Notes: generated by a model from the letters alone, not told the origin. A stretch of 64,000 nucleotides of DNA from Rhodospirillaceae bacterium (GCA_002709075.1 PAPV01000020.1:60200-124199), one strand, 5' to 3'; counted from the stretch's first letter, positions 45,120-53,376 are shown. Numbers and translations: made by a program.

Positions 45120-46229
45120 ATGGGAAGTAATCCTCTTTTTAATTCAAACAAAATGAAGCTTGGTATTATTGCATTGAATTGTTCACATGGCTCAACAATC
45201 ACCGATGTAGAAAATGCCTGGCAGATGAATTGGTTGGACACCAAATCAGTTGCACAAATGGCAGACAATGCCGGCTTTGAAGTATTACTTCCAGTTGCTC
45301 GCTGGAAAGGATACGGTGGAGTAACAAATTTTAATAACAAGACTTTTGATACTTTTACTTGGGCTTCGGCAATTTCTGCAATTACAGAGTATAGTTGTAT
45401 ATTTTCAACTGTGCATGTGCCCCTTGTGCATCCAGTTGCTGCTGCAAAACAATGTGCAACTATCGACCATGTGTCTAATGGACGGTTTGCACTTAATATT
45501 GTTTGCGGTTGGTTTAGAAATGAATTTGAAATGTTTTCTGCTGAGTGGCGGGAACACGATGTTCGCTACGAGTATGCATCTGAGTGGTTGACACTTATTC
45601 AGCGTCTCTGGTCAGAAGATAAAGAATTTACATACAAGGGACGTTGGTTTGAAACAAAGGGTGCATGGAGTGAGCCAAAGCCTTTGCAAAAACCCTCAGT
45701 ACCAATAATGAATGCTGGGGGTTCTGAAGCAGGCAAAAAATTTGCAGCATCCTCAGCCGATATGAGTTTTGTGCTTCTTAAAGACCGTGATTTCGAGGGA
45801 GGGAGAAAGCAAGTTGAACATTTAAAGAGTATGGCGCGAGCAGTAAATCGGGAAATTGATGTCTGGGTACATGCTTACGTGGTATGTCGGGATACAGAAC
45901 AAGAGGCACGGGATTATCTAAATTATTATGTTAAGGAGAGAGGTGATAAAACAGCTGTAAATAATTTACTCCAAATATTTGGGCTAAATTCTCAGACATT
46001 ACCATCAGATGTTTTGGATGAATATCGTTTTCACTTCATTGCTGGACATGGCGGTTATCCTCTGATTGGGACAGCAGACCAAATCGTCGAAGAAATTGAA
46101 ATCTTAATCAAAATGGGAGTAAACGGAATTTTAATTTCATGGGTTGATTATTTAGGTGAATGCAGACAGTGGATTGAAAAAGTTATTCCAGTTATGGAGC
46201 AAGCCGGACAAAGAGAGCCTAAGAATTAA
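45120..46229 (+). CDS. LLM-class flavin-dependent oxidoreductase (RutA/alkanesulfonate monooxygenase-like)
   Basis: A bacterial-luciferase-fold FMNH2-dependent monooxygenase. The order KLGIIALNCSHGST, VAQMADNAGFEVLLPVARWKGYGG, HPVAAAKQCATIDHVSNGRFALNIVCGW, PSVPIMNAGGSEAGKKFAASSADMSF and the C-terminal DQIVEEIEILIKMGVNGILISW is very like RutA, the pyrimidine oxygenase. But the neighbouring Rut genes are absent, so another substrate is possible. ATG at 45120 has AGGA 6 bases upstream; a GTG at 45084 is rejected. It is divergent from the TRAP operon, which suggests joint regulation. Confidence 0.87.
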   Translation: MGSNPLFNSNKMKLGIIALNCSHGSTITDVENAWQMNWLDTKSVAQMADNAGFEVLLPVARWKGYGGVTNFNNKTFDTFTWASAISAITEYSCIFSTVHVPLVHPVAAAKQCATIDHVSNGRFALNIVCGWFRNEFEMFSAEWREHDVRYEYASEWLTLIQRLWSEDKEFTYKGRWFETKGAWSEPKPLQKPSVPIMNAGGSEAGKKFAASSADMSFVLLKDRDFEGGRKQVEHLKSMARAVNREIDVWVHAYVVCRDTEQEARDYLNYYVKERGDKTAVNNLLQIFGLNSQTLPSDVLDEYRFHFIAGHGGYPLIGTADQIVEEIEILIKMGVNGILISWVDYLGECRQWIEKVIPVMEQAGQREPKN

Positions 46230-46357
46230 AAACGGTTTGCTATATGTTGTATCATATTTCGATTGAAAGGAATTATATTCCAGCAACCGTCTATCCAAAG
46301 TTTTATCTTTAAAAAAATAGCCGTTTCATCATTTTTTATTAAATCTGACAGAATATA

Positions 46358-46391
46358 AAGCCTAAGCCTAAGCCTAAGCCTAAGCCTAAGC
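46358..46391. repeat. hexamer tandem repeat (AAGCCT)n
   Basis: About five and a half copies of the unit CCTAAG without mismatches, lying between the LLM gene and the convergent lipoprotein gene. It is not within a plausible open frame. Copy number could vary by slippage. Confidence 0.9.
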
Positions 46392-46442
46392 GTCTCCCCA
46401 TAAATGCTCTGGTATATGAACTAAAACAAACGTCTATTAGCC

Positions 46443-48008
46443 TTATCGAAGTCCTGCTTCAGTAATAATTAAATTTAAATCAACTTCTTTTATACGCTTG
46501 AATCCATTATTACCAAGTTTTACTGCGTAGCTTTTTCCGGTCCTTTTTTCGATGTAGATTCCCCTGTCGTATTTTGAACAATTAGCATTAGTACTGCCAT
46601 AAAATTCATCAGCATTTCGGAAAATAACATACATGGGCCCACCAAAATTACCGTCGCAAAGTTGCGAGTTCTGACCTATGCGCGTCTGGCCTCTAGCACA
46701 TTTAGTCATCCCTGCTTCTAATGTACTGGTTACTGTATTATTGCGACCCTTTTTTGCAGAAAACTTTCCAATGTGCTCGCATTTGGTTTCGGAAAACTTT
46801 TTTGTTCCAAACTCTATGCCTAGTTCACCGAACTTCCCTATAGAGGTTGTTTTATTTCGTCCATTTTTAAAAACATTTGATCCATAAGACAGCTGACCTG
46901 CTTCAGTGAATTGACCAATGACGGACCCATTTTTATTCATGACCAAGCCTTCTTTTATAACACCATTCTTAAACACCGTCCCAGATCTTTGAGTAAATAC
47001 GCCGTTAGTTTTATAACGTTCTTTTAAACCAATAATCTTTTTACTTTCAAGTTTTGCTGATCTGACCCAGCTTTTCTTTTTTTCTGAATCTTTCCATTTA
47101 TAATGCCACCAACCACTTTGCTCCCCATTTGAAAACAAACCAACGGATCTTCTAATATTTACTTTACCGCCAACTTCATTCTTGAATTCTTGATACCGGT
47201 AAAATTCTCCGTTTTTTACCCCATTGACATAAGGACCAATCGATACGGTTTTGATTTCTTGCTTCTCCTTTTTTTCTTCCGAAACATCTCTCCCGATGCA
47301 GCTATTCCATTTATTTTGTTTTCCTGCGCACATTTTTTTGAACCCAGCTAGTTCAGCAGCAACACTAGATGAATTAGTAGATGCGAATTCTATTAACGCT
47401 TTTGATAATTTTTCAGGATCACCATTAATTTTTCTGATACCCAAATCCATTTTTCCAGCACCCTTGACCGGCTTTGCCGTAAGGGACTTAGAGGCAAAAA
47501 ATTTCTCTGCGTTGGCCTTTTTATCAAAGAGCGAGAAAATACTTAGCCCCGATCCCTTTTTAATTCTCGCATGTGTGTAAACATACTCTGGGCTGGCTGG
47601 TGATTTTTTCCCAGTTAGCCCGCCCATATCCTTAATTTGCGCCAGATATATATTCTTCTGAGATTCATGGTCGAGCTCAATAAATTTTATAGAAGAAGTG
47701 TTGTTGTTTTTTTTGTTTGTAATTTGGTAAGTATAACTCTTCGAAAATAAACCGCCCTCTTTTTTCTCCAAAATAACAACTACGTTTGGTTCGTTAATTT
47801 TTCTTTTTAATTTCGAATAATCTGGATTATTTTTTTTCTTTTTTCCAGAAAGATCTAATGACTGAAGTAGGTACTCTCCTGGTTCAAGTTCCACCTCGCT
47901 GCCTTTTTTTACGATTTCCATGTCGGACACAAGAAAACATCCGTTAAGGAGCAGTGTTGTAACTGTGAGAAACGTAAAGTTCTGCAGGGTTCTACCTAAA
48001 ATATTCAT
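46443..48008 (-). CDS. large hypothetical lipoprotein with MORN-like repeats
   Basis: A 521-residue protein with a lipobox LLNGC (Cys24). The N-terminal half is Lys-rich with a beta pattern (GEYLLQSLDLSGKKKK, NVVVILEKKEGG). The C-terminal half has short glycine/aromatic repeats such as GPYVNGVKNGEFYRYQ and VGLFSNGEQSGWWHYKW and then FKNGVIKEGLVMNKNGSVIGQF, similar to MORN or toxin_YwqK repeats. Several cysteines near the end (KCEHIG, KCARGQ, LCDGNFGG) suggest disulfides. It overlaps the upstream coiled-coil gene by 4 bases (ATGA). I do not know a named family. Confidence 0.75.
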   Translation of the reverse strand: MNILGRTLQNFTFLTVTTLLLNGCFLVSDMEIVKKGSEVELEPGEYLLQSLDLSGKKKKNNPDYSKLKRKINEPNVVVILEKKEGGLFSKSYTYQITNKKNNNTSSIKFIELDHESQKNIYLAQIKDMGGLTGKKSPASPEYVYTHARIKKGSGLSIFSLFDKKANAEKFFASKSLTAKPVKGAGKMDLGIRKINGDPEKLSKALIEFASTNSSSVAAELAGFKKMCAGKQNKWNSCIGRDVSEEKKEKQEIKTVSIGPYVNGVKNGEFYRYQEFKNEVGGKVNIRRSVGLFSNGEQSGWWHYKWKDSEKKKSWVRSAKLESKKIIGLKERYKTNGVFTQRSGTVFKNGVIKEGLVMNKNGSVIGQFTEAGQLSYGSNVFKNGRNKTTSIGKFGELGIEFGTKKFSETKCEHIGKFSAKKGRNNTVTSTLEAGMTKCARGQTRIGQNSQLCDGNFGGPMYVIFRNADEFYGSTNANCSKYDRGIYIEKRTGKSYAVKLGNNGFKRIKEVDLNLIITEAGLR

Positions 48009-48529
48009 TTTACAAACTCCGACTTTAGTGCTTTTTTGACAATTTCTTCAGCCTTTATTGTTTCCATCTCGGCTTGGTCTAATACTTTTTTCAATGAGGC
48101 TTTAACCTTAAAAGCTGCTACAAAAGCTTTTATTGAAGCTTTCGCATCTTCGTCGGCCTTTTCTTTCTCTGCAGCTTTTTGTTTTTTGAGTTCTTCCTGT
48201 CGTTGAGCTGCTCTGATACGGCGTTCTTTCTCCCTTTTTTTCCGCTCAGCCCGAGCTCTCTCTATCCTCTTTCTTTTCTCTGTTTCGCGTCTTGCTCTCT
48301 CTCTTGCTGCTTTCCGTCTGCGTTCTTCTCTAGCTTTACGAGCTGAGTCGCTAGCTCTGTTTCTGGGAACGGATTTTTCAGAATTTGACTGTCCTTCAAT
48401 ATTCTTCTGCATCTGCTGAACAGCGTCTCCCATGCTTTTAAACATGTTATTGAGATCCATTTGCGCGATTGCTAATCCCGGTAGAAAAAACATTGAGACT
48501 ACAAAGTGAAATAGAAATACTCTGCGCAT
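48005..48529 (-). CDS. exported coiled-coil protein, Arg/Lys/Glu-rich
   Basis: A 174-residue protein with a signal peptide (about 1-22, FVVSMFFLPGLAIA) and a highly charged central helix (about 60-125) with runs of Arg, Lys, Glu and Ala, then a more ordinary helix KASLKKVLDQAEMETIKAEEIVKKALKSEF. It is likely periplasmic. It is coupled to the lipoprotein gene by the ATGA overlap, so the two likely act as a pair. The low-complexity composition makes homology by eye unreliable. Confidence 0.7.
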   Translation of the reverse strand: MRRVFLFHFVVSMFFLPGLAIAQMDLNNMFKSMGDAVQQMQKNIEGQSNSEKSVPRNRASDSARKAREERRRKAARERARRETEKRKRIERARAERKKREKERRIRAAQRQEELKKQKAAEKEKADEDAKASIKAFVAAFKVKASLKKVLDQAEMETIKAEEIVKKALKSEFVK

Positions 48530-48579
48530 AAAACCGCTCCATTACAATGAGGTTCCGTTGTGGGAGCTATTTCTACCAA

Positions 48580-48643
48580 ACTAAAAATAAATAACAAGCC
48601 GTTCGAGCCATACTAAGAATAAATAAAAAGCCGTTTGATCCAT
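48580..48643. repeat. two tandem imperfect copies of a 32-bp unit
   Basis: Copy one is 48580-48611 and copy two 48612-48643. They share 28 of 32 bases; common parts are ACTAA, AATAAATAA, AAGCCGTT, GA and CCAT. It lies upstream of the coiled-coil gene start (48529), so it could be part of its control region. Confidence 0.8.
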
Positions 48644-48804
48644 TTGTCTGTAAATTTTTTGAATGCTCAAACAATCCTTATTAAGGGATGGAGTAATTTT
48701 TACTAGCCTTGATCGCAAGAATTTTAATCGCAGAATTACCTGACTTTAAGAAAATACGAGGTGTTAGTCGTTAGCTGGCGTATTCAAGTTTTGATACATT
48801 TACA

Positions 48805-48903
48805 TTACTGCGAAATAAACCAAGCGGTTGAAAAAATAAAGACATAGCCCACGGCGTAGTAGATGGGCAACCACCTAGGTAACATTCGTTGTTTCTTGGA
48901 CAT
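48805..48903 (-). CDS. 32-residue membrane microprotein
   Basis: ATG at 48903 is preceded by an AGAGGAT ribosome-binding-like sequence. The peptide begins MSKKQRMLPRW and then has a single hydrophobic helix (LPIYYAVGYVFIFSTAW) before FISQ and TAA. A basic N-terminus and one membrane span fit an inner-membrane microprotein. There is no homology evidence. Confidence 0.5.
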   Translation of the reverse strand: MSKKQRMLPRWLPIYYAVGYVFIFSTAWFISQ

Positions 48904-48925
48904 CTTCTATCCTCTGTTGTTAATC

Positions 48926-49489
48926 TCATGGTTGATGTATGCTAAGCAATGTCTCAACTTTAGCAATCAGTTTTTTCGATAAAGGTGAGACGTTAGACGA
49001 AAATGCGGCAACAAGTTTTCCGTCTCCATCAATTAGATACTTATGAAAGTTCCATTTTGGGAATGAATATTTATTTTTTTGCAGGAATACCCATCTATAA
49101 AATGGATGTTGTGGGGAACGTGTAATATTAACTTTATCCATGATCGGAAAATTAATTCCGTAATTTAATTCGCAAAATTGCTTGATTTCTTTTTTTGTAC
49201 CAGGTTCTTGGTTGCCAAAATCGTTAGATGGAACTGCAATTACTTGGAGCCCTTTGTCCTTGTAAGTTTCCCAAAGCTTTTGTAAAGCGGAGTACTGACG
49301 TGTATAACCACACAAAGAAGCGGTATTAGTGATTAAAATTACCTTTCCACTATATTTTTTAAGAATAATTTTACCACCTGTTATGGACATAAAACTGAAC
49401 TGGTGAGCACTACCAAACAGCTTGTATTCAGTAGCCTGCGATTTCTCTACAATTCCATAAATGAAAAATAAAAAAAATATCCATTTCAT
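48926..49489 (-). CDS. exported glutathione peroxidase-family thiol peroxidase
   Basis: Thioredoxin-fold peroxidase. With ATG at 49489 the protein begins MKWIFFLFFIYGIVEKSQAT, a signal peptide. The active-site Cys60 lies in NTASLCGYTRQY. Other family segments are VIAVPSNDFGNQEPGT (with Gln), and FPKWNFHKYLIDGDGKLV (catalytic Trp-Asn). The family is usually cytoplasmic; here the signal peptide points to the periplasm. An upstream extension to 49585 is possible but adds non-signal sequence. No second (resolving) Cys in the usual place is obvious apart from FCELNYG. Confidence 0.88.
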   Translation of the reverse strand: MKWIFFLFFIYGIVEKSQATEYKLFGSAHQFSFMSITGGKIILKKYSGKVILITNTASLCGYTRQYSALQKLWETYKDKGLQVIAVPSNDFGNQEPGTKKEIKQFCELNYGINFPIMDKVNITRSPQHPFYRWVFLQKNKYSFPKWNFHKYLIDGDGKLVAAFSSNVSPLSKKLIAKVETLLSIHQP

Positions 49490-49718
49490 AATTGATATAT
49501 GTTTTGTCTTTGAATTTAGATCTGTTAATAAATAACCTCGTTGAATCCAACGCGAACTGTGTCGTAAAAAAGATAAATCTATCAAGTAACTTTATGTTAA
49601 GTGTGCTTTAGAAATTCTAATATAATTTTTTATTTAATTTGATTTATAATTCAAGAGAAATGCAATCGTAGCATGACTTAAGTCAAAAATCTTTATAAAA
49701 ACATGTAGTAACGCCAAA

Positions 49719-50273
49719 TTAGAAAAAAGAAACTTCACAAACATCAACATTTGCGACATGGTTGCGTCCGAATGCGACTACTCCAACGGATTTTAAGCTT
49801 TTCGGGTCTATCTTTTCTCTGAGTAAAATGCCTGATCTTTTAAAATCAGAAAATTTCACTTCCACAGCAGCCCAATCTTTGGAAACCCTAAACGGAGCTT
49901 GGTAATATTGCCAGGGAAGGAATGTTCCACGTGTCCTTAGATGTATAAAATATGTTTGATTATTACCGCGTGCAACTAGTTTAAGGCCTTCATATATTTT
50001 TTTTGGAGGATTTTTTAGCTTTTTCCTGAATTGAATGAATCCGCCATTATTCGCGGTGCTTACATTTCCGGACATGTTCGCGCAATTGCGTCCGTTTTCT
50101 TGAAAAAAATTTAATTTGCCGTTTGATACACCACCCATCACCTGATCCGTGATAAATTTCCAGTGTTTCTCTGGCTTGTTTGTAAAATCATCAATAAGCA
50201 TATTTTTATTCTTTGACAAACCCGAGACCGAAAACATCATTAAAGGTAAAATTAACAAAACATACTTTAACAT
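49719..50273 (-). CDS. CIA30-family protein, exported
   Basis: Galactose-binding-like beta-sandwich of the CIA30 family, named for complex I assembly but also found as unrelated bacterial proteins. With ATG at 50273 there is a GGAG site 7 bases upstream and a signal peptide (MLKYVLLILPLMMFSVSG). The conserved segments are WKFITDQVMGGVSNGKLNF, GNVSTANNGGFIQFR, GLKLVARGNNQTYFIHLRT and the end KSVGVVAFGRNHVANVDVCEVSFF. The function is unknown. Confidence 0.85.
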   Translation of the reverse strand: MLKYVLLILPLMMFSVSGLSKNKNMLIDDFTNKPEKHWKFITDQVMGGVSNGKLNFFQENGRNCANMSGNVSTANNGGFIQFRKKLKNPPKKIYEGLKLVARGNNQTYFIHLRTRGTFLPWQYYQAPFRVSKDWAAVEVKFSDFKRSGILLREKIDPKSLKSVGVVAFGRNHVANVDVCEVSFF

Positions 50274-50867
50274 TTTTAATCTCCAGCATAAATTTTCATT
50301 TACCTTTACGAACAAAAACATAGCAATGATCAATTTTTGTAAAGTAAATCGATCTCTTGATATTTTTTTTGATTAAAGAGCATCCGTTGCAGCAAAAAAT
50401 GGATTTGTTGAGGAACCTGTCCAGACAATGAGGAAGTCATTAATAGTCCTGATTATTTTTCTTAACAAATGAAAAATTCCTCATGGATTTGGCTTGAGTT
50501 TGGAAGCACAATGTTGCGAAAATCCGTATATTATTCGTGTAAGTGGTTTTGAATTTATAGAAATTGAGCATTCTTTACATCAATACACTCAAAATTAATT
50601 TGGCTCTGAGCAGTTAAACTTTTAATCGCAGCAAATTTGTAATTTATGCCATTCGGAAAACTGAGTTTAGCCTAACATCCGTATGCCATGAATTTGTAGG
50701 TCATTAGGTCTAAATCATTGTACGTTTTTTTCTAAATAAAGAAAGAATGGAACGGAACGGTATGAAAAAATTAAAGATACTAGATGGCAAGCTAAATGTT
50801 GCCACCGAATCAATTTTTATGAATATGATCAAATAATGTATATAAAATAATGCATAAGGAGAAAAAG
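50274..50867. other. intergenic region, possible very short frame
   Basis: About 590 AT-rich bases. One 24-codon frame (50762-50836, starting MKKLKILDGKL) follows a GGAACGG sequence but has no membrane helix or other support. Promoters for the CIA30 gene and the microprotein at 50868 should lie here. Confidence 0.4.
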
Positions 50868-50951
50868 ATGGCTAGGTTAAAAAAGTTAGATAAAATTTAT
50901 GCTCCGATATTGTTGGTGCTTGGCTTAATCTTGGCTTCGAGTGTTATTTAA
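50868..50951 (+). CDS. 27-residue membrane microprotein
   Basis: ATG at 50868 follows an almost perfect ribosome binding site (AAGGAG, 6 bases before). The peptide is MARLKKLDKIYAPILL and then VLGLILASSVI, with a basic N-terminus and one hydrophobic helix. It ends 3 bases before the next gene's start, so both are probably co-translated. Among the short frames here it has the best translation signal. Confidence 0.65.
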   Translation: MARLKKLDKIYAPILLVLGLILASSVI

Positions 50952-50954
50952 CAT

Positions 50955-51203
50955 ATGGCAAACATCAAACCTGTGATAATTAGCACGATGGGTGATATGG
51001 CCGAACATGGCTATTACATCTCTATACATTGTGAAAGCTGTAATCGTTGGAGGGATATAGACCCGCGAAAATGGTTGGACCAAGGATTGCCTGATGTCGA
51101 GTATACTCAGGCGGAGTTTAAGTGCGAAGATTGTGGTGAATGTGGTAAAAAACAAGTTCGCTCGGTAGAAACCGATCTGATGGGGCATATAACCAAGCAT
51201 TAA
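50955..51203 (+). CDS. small zinc-ribbon protein
   Basis: An 82-residue protein with two Cys pairs, CESCNRW (C26-x2-C29) and CEDCGECGKKQV (C57-x2-C60), which should bind one zinc ion. The segment GYYISIHCESCNRWRDIDPRKW suggests a nucleic-acid-binding or structural ribbon. It follows the 27-residue microprotein with only 3 bases between. I do not recognise a named family; the form resembles short zinc-ribbon proteins of alphaproteobacterial chromosomes and phages. Confidence 0.78.
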   Translation: MANIKPVIISTMGDMAEHGYYISIHCESCNRWRDIDPRKWLDQGLPDVEYTQAEFKCEDCGECGKKQVRSVETDLMGHITKH

Positions 51204-51344
51204 TAAGTGTTTAAACGGCTGTGATTGGACATACAGATTTTATTTTAGCTCTCAACTATTTTTGCGGTTTCCTTGTCAATTTTTATATTTTATTTGCATT
51301 AACCTGAAAAAGATAACTTAAAAGAATTACTGTAAATAAAAACA

Positions 51345-51421
51345 TGGTCGGAGTGAGAGGATTTGAACCTCCGGCCCCTGCCTCCCGAAGACAGTGCTCT
51401 ACCAGGCTGAGCTACACTCTT
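51345..51421 (-). tRNA. tRNA-Pro (anticodon CGG) with imperfect acceptor stem
   Basis: D-arm GCTC/GAGC, anticodon stem CTGTC/GGCAG with loop TTCGGGA (anticodon CGG), T-arm GGAGG/CCTCT with loop TTCAAAT, and a coded CCA. The 3' acceptor strand CACTCCG is normal, but the 5' strand reads AAGAGTG in place of the expected CGGAGTG. So the first two pairs are lost. It may still be made and work, or be a damaged copy. Confidence 0.85.
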
Positions 51422-51575
51422 ATTAAAAATATTAATTGCCTCAAATCTGAAAATCCTGAGTCTTTCTGCTGGATTTAGATGTTTCTCTACCCCTGCATTT
51501 TCTAACGTTCATAATCTCACACGAAATGAGAATAGCTGCAAATTTGGAGCAGAGTGGAGCAGGAGTGGAGAAAAT

Positions 51576-51950
51576 TTAAAGTTTCGATAAGCTTTTCAAA
51601 GCGGCTAAATGCTCACTGTGACTGATCTCCATCGACCTTTTCTCCGACATCAGACCACCGAGTTTAGCCAATGCAACGGATGCCGAGACGGCAGCTGACC
51701 ATTGTCCAGACTTCTCTGCACCTGAAATAGCTCTTCGAAGACCACGGGCAATTTCATCAACTGTGATTTGGTTATTCCTCCGTGTTTCATCCTGTAGCTG
51801 CCGTAATCTCACCCTAATCTTGCCGTGTTTTAGGAGTTCATGCGCGCGAGAATGGATCGTACTTGCCTTCATATTTTCCGCGTCATAGGCAGCACGATAT
51901 GAGGAAGATGCATTTCCCGAAATGAGAAATGCGTCGACGAAAGCTTGCTG
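51576..51950 (-). pseudogene. phage terminase small subunit, truncated
   Basis: On the minus strand the frame is open from just after a TAA at 51951. It reads FVDAFLISGNASSSYRAAYD, then AENMKASTIHSRAHELLKHGKI, then VRLRQLQDE and a helical tail SAAVSASVALAKLGGLMSEKRSMEI. This is the DNA-binding N-terminal and C-terminal helix pattern of phage terminase small subunits. The N-terminus is cut by the stop and no start codon precedes the homology; ATG at 51872 would give a 98-residue product lacking the first helix. It is a prophage remnant. Confidence 0.7.
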
Positions 51951-52535
51951 TTAAGAGGTTAAGTTTTTTACAATCATTGGCTTGGTCTGAGTATATCACT
52001 ATCAGACCTTAACGCATATCCTAATACCCAGATGCTGAAAATAGACCGATGTTGGACGGGTAGAATTCTTGTTAAACGTTGAAATACAAATGGCTGGGCT
52101 ATTTCACGCGACTGCAGCGAGTTTTGGATATTTGCAACATCTATTACCTATGTTTGATAATATTGTCCCAGCATTTCAAACAATGCTGCAAATCTTATCT
52201 TGCTAAGCTTAATAAGGAACGTTTTGGAAGGCAGTGCATAAAGCATGGCGGTATACTCTATCAAAATGTTCAATTTTGGTCTATTTGTCTAATTTTGACA
52301 AAAATCAGGTTCGGCCTACAAAACACCTGCGTTTTCTGAATCTTTCAATGAAGCCGCCGCACAGATTTGCACCTGAGAGCCAAAGGCAGATGTGAAGAAT
52401 TTTTCATTTTTACACTTTGGCACGTAGGCAAAGCTTGTAACAGTTTAAGTCAATGGTCGCAGAATTTCTTTGATTGGCTATTCGCCTGCCCCTTTTTTTG
52501 ATTTTTAGAGGGCTTCCTGCGAGTTCCTGTTGAAG
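51951..52535. other. noncoding region between phage remnants
   Basis: About 585 bases with only short frames. One frame (about 52091-52210) begins MAGLFHATAASFGYL and has 39 codons, with no support. I see nothing else definite; it is probably decayed mobile-element DNA. Confidence 0.4.
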
Positions 52536-52625
52536 CGTACTTCGGCGGAATGGCTGAAGGCGCTGGTTTGCTAAATCAGTATGCGGGCAACCGTATCGAG
52601 GCTTCGAATCCCTCTCCCTCCGCCA
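52536..52625 (+). pseudogene. tRNA-Ser (GCT)-like sequence lacking its 5' acceptor strand
   Basis: A 90-base serine-type layout. The D-loop has GGCGGAATGGCTGAAGGC, the anticodon stem CTGGT/ATCAG has loop TTGCTAA (anticodon GCT), the long variable arm is TATGCGG/CCGTATC, and the T-loop is TTCGAAT. The 3' strand TCCCTCC with G and CCA is present. But the first seven bases (CGTACTT) do not pair with it, and there are mismatches in the D and T stems. It looks like a decayed tRNA or the attachment-site remnant of an integrative element, since an integrase follows 138 bases downstream. Confidence 0.7.
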
Positions 52626-52762
52626 TACCACCGTCCAAAGATGTCCAAAGATGTATATTAACCCATTGATAGTATGGGTTAATATGGGATAATCAGCCTT
52701 TTCCGTCTATTGCAGTCCAACCCAATCCGGCGTAAAATGTGGGATGTTTTGTGGTATGGAAA

Positions 52763-53376
52763 ATGGTTAAAGGCAAACACCCTTTAAACGCGCTTAACGC
52801 GCTGCGGATAGGAAAGCTGTCGTATACGGGGCGTTATGCCGATGGAAATGGTCTTTATTTGGTTGTCGACCAATCCGGCGCCAAACGGGTTGGGTGCTTC
52901 GAACAGTAGCGCGTGGCCGAAGGCGGGACATGGGTCTGGGGGGTATAAAAACGGTTACCCTCGCTGAGGCTCGCGCTATGGCACAAAAATATTGCGAGAT
53001 AGCCAGAAGTGGCGGCGACCCCCTTGAGAAGCGACGTCTAGAAAGCCAAGAGGTGCCAACCTTTAAGGAGGCTGCCTTCGCTGTGCATTTGGAAAAATCC
53101 AAAGCACGCAAAGCAGTGGTTTAAGACTATAGAGATCTAGCTTTTCCGTTCATTCAAGCCCAGGCGATTAGTTACGTCATCTCTGCCGATGTCTTGCGTG
53201 TGCTCTCTCCCGTGTGGATCGAGAAGCCTGAGACAGCTAGGCGCCTGACGCAACGAATATCTTGAATAATTAAGTGGGCTCGGGATAGCCAATATTATTC
53301 TGGCGATGATCCAGTAGAGGCGGCATTAGAGGGACTTCCGCGACAAAAAAATCCGTTAACCACCAGAAAGCAGTGA
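52763..53376 (+). pseudogene. P4-type tyrosine integrase, frameshifted and truncated
   Basis: The first frame starts at ATG 52763 (HPLNALNALRIGKLSYTGRYADGNGLYLVVDQSGAKR), the Arm-DNA-binding domain of DUF4102/P4 integrases. Two extra bases at 52889-52890 move it to the next frame, which continues WVLRTVARGRRRDMGLGG and LAEARAMAQKY. In that frame TAA at 53122 and TGA at 53263 interrupt, yet homology continues (VLSPVWIEKPETARRL) to 53376. The catalytic domain with its R-H-R-Y residues is absent. It lies next to a tRNA-Ser-like site, the usual place for such integrases. The base composition is richer in G+C than its neighbours. Confidence 0.85.

Noticed and set aside
46358..46391. The hexamer repeat as a CRISPR or telomere-like element
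   Set aside because: The units are 6 bases with no spacers, and the region is internal to a bacterial chromosome segment; it is a simple microsatellite.
48580..48643. The 32-bp repeats as a CRISPR array
   Set aside because: Only two copies, directly adjacent with no spacer, and no cas genes in the window.
50762..50836. 24-codon frame MKKLKILDGKL... as a fourth microprotein
   Set aside because: It has a weak ribosome binding site, no membrane helix and no conserved context; kept only as a note in the intergenic entry.
52079..52339. 86-codon frame between phage remnants
   Set aside because: No ribosome binding site, cysteine- and tyrosine-rich composition typical of noncoding AT-rich DNA.
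52410..52631. 73-codon minus-strand frame across the tRNA-Ser-like sequence
   Set aside because: It is the antisense of a tRNA-like structure; the peptide shows no protein features.
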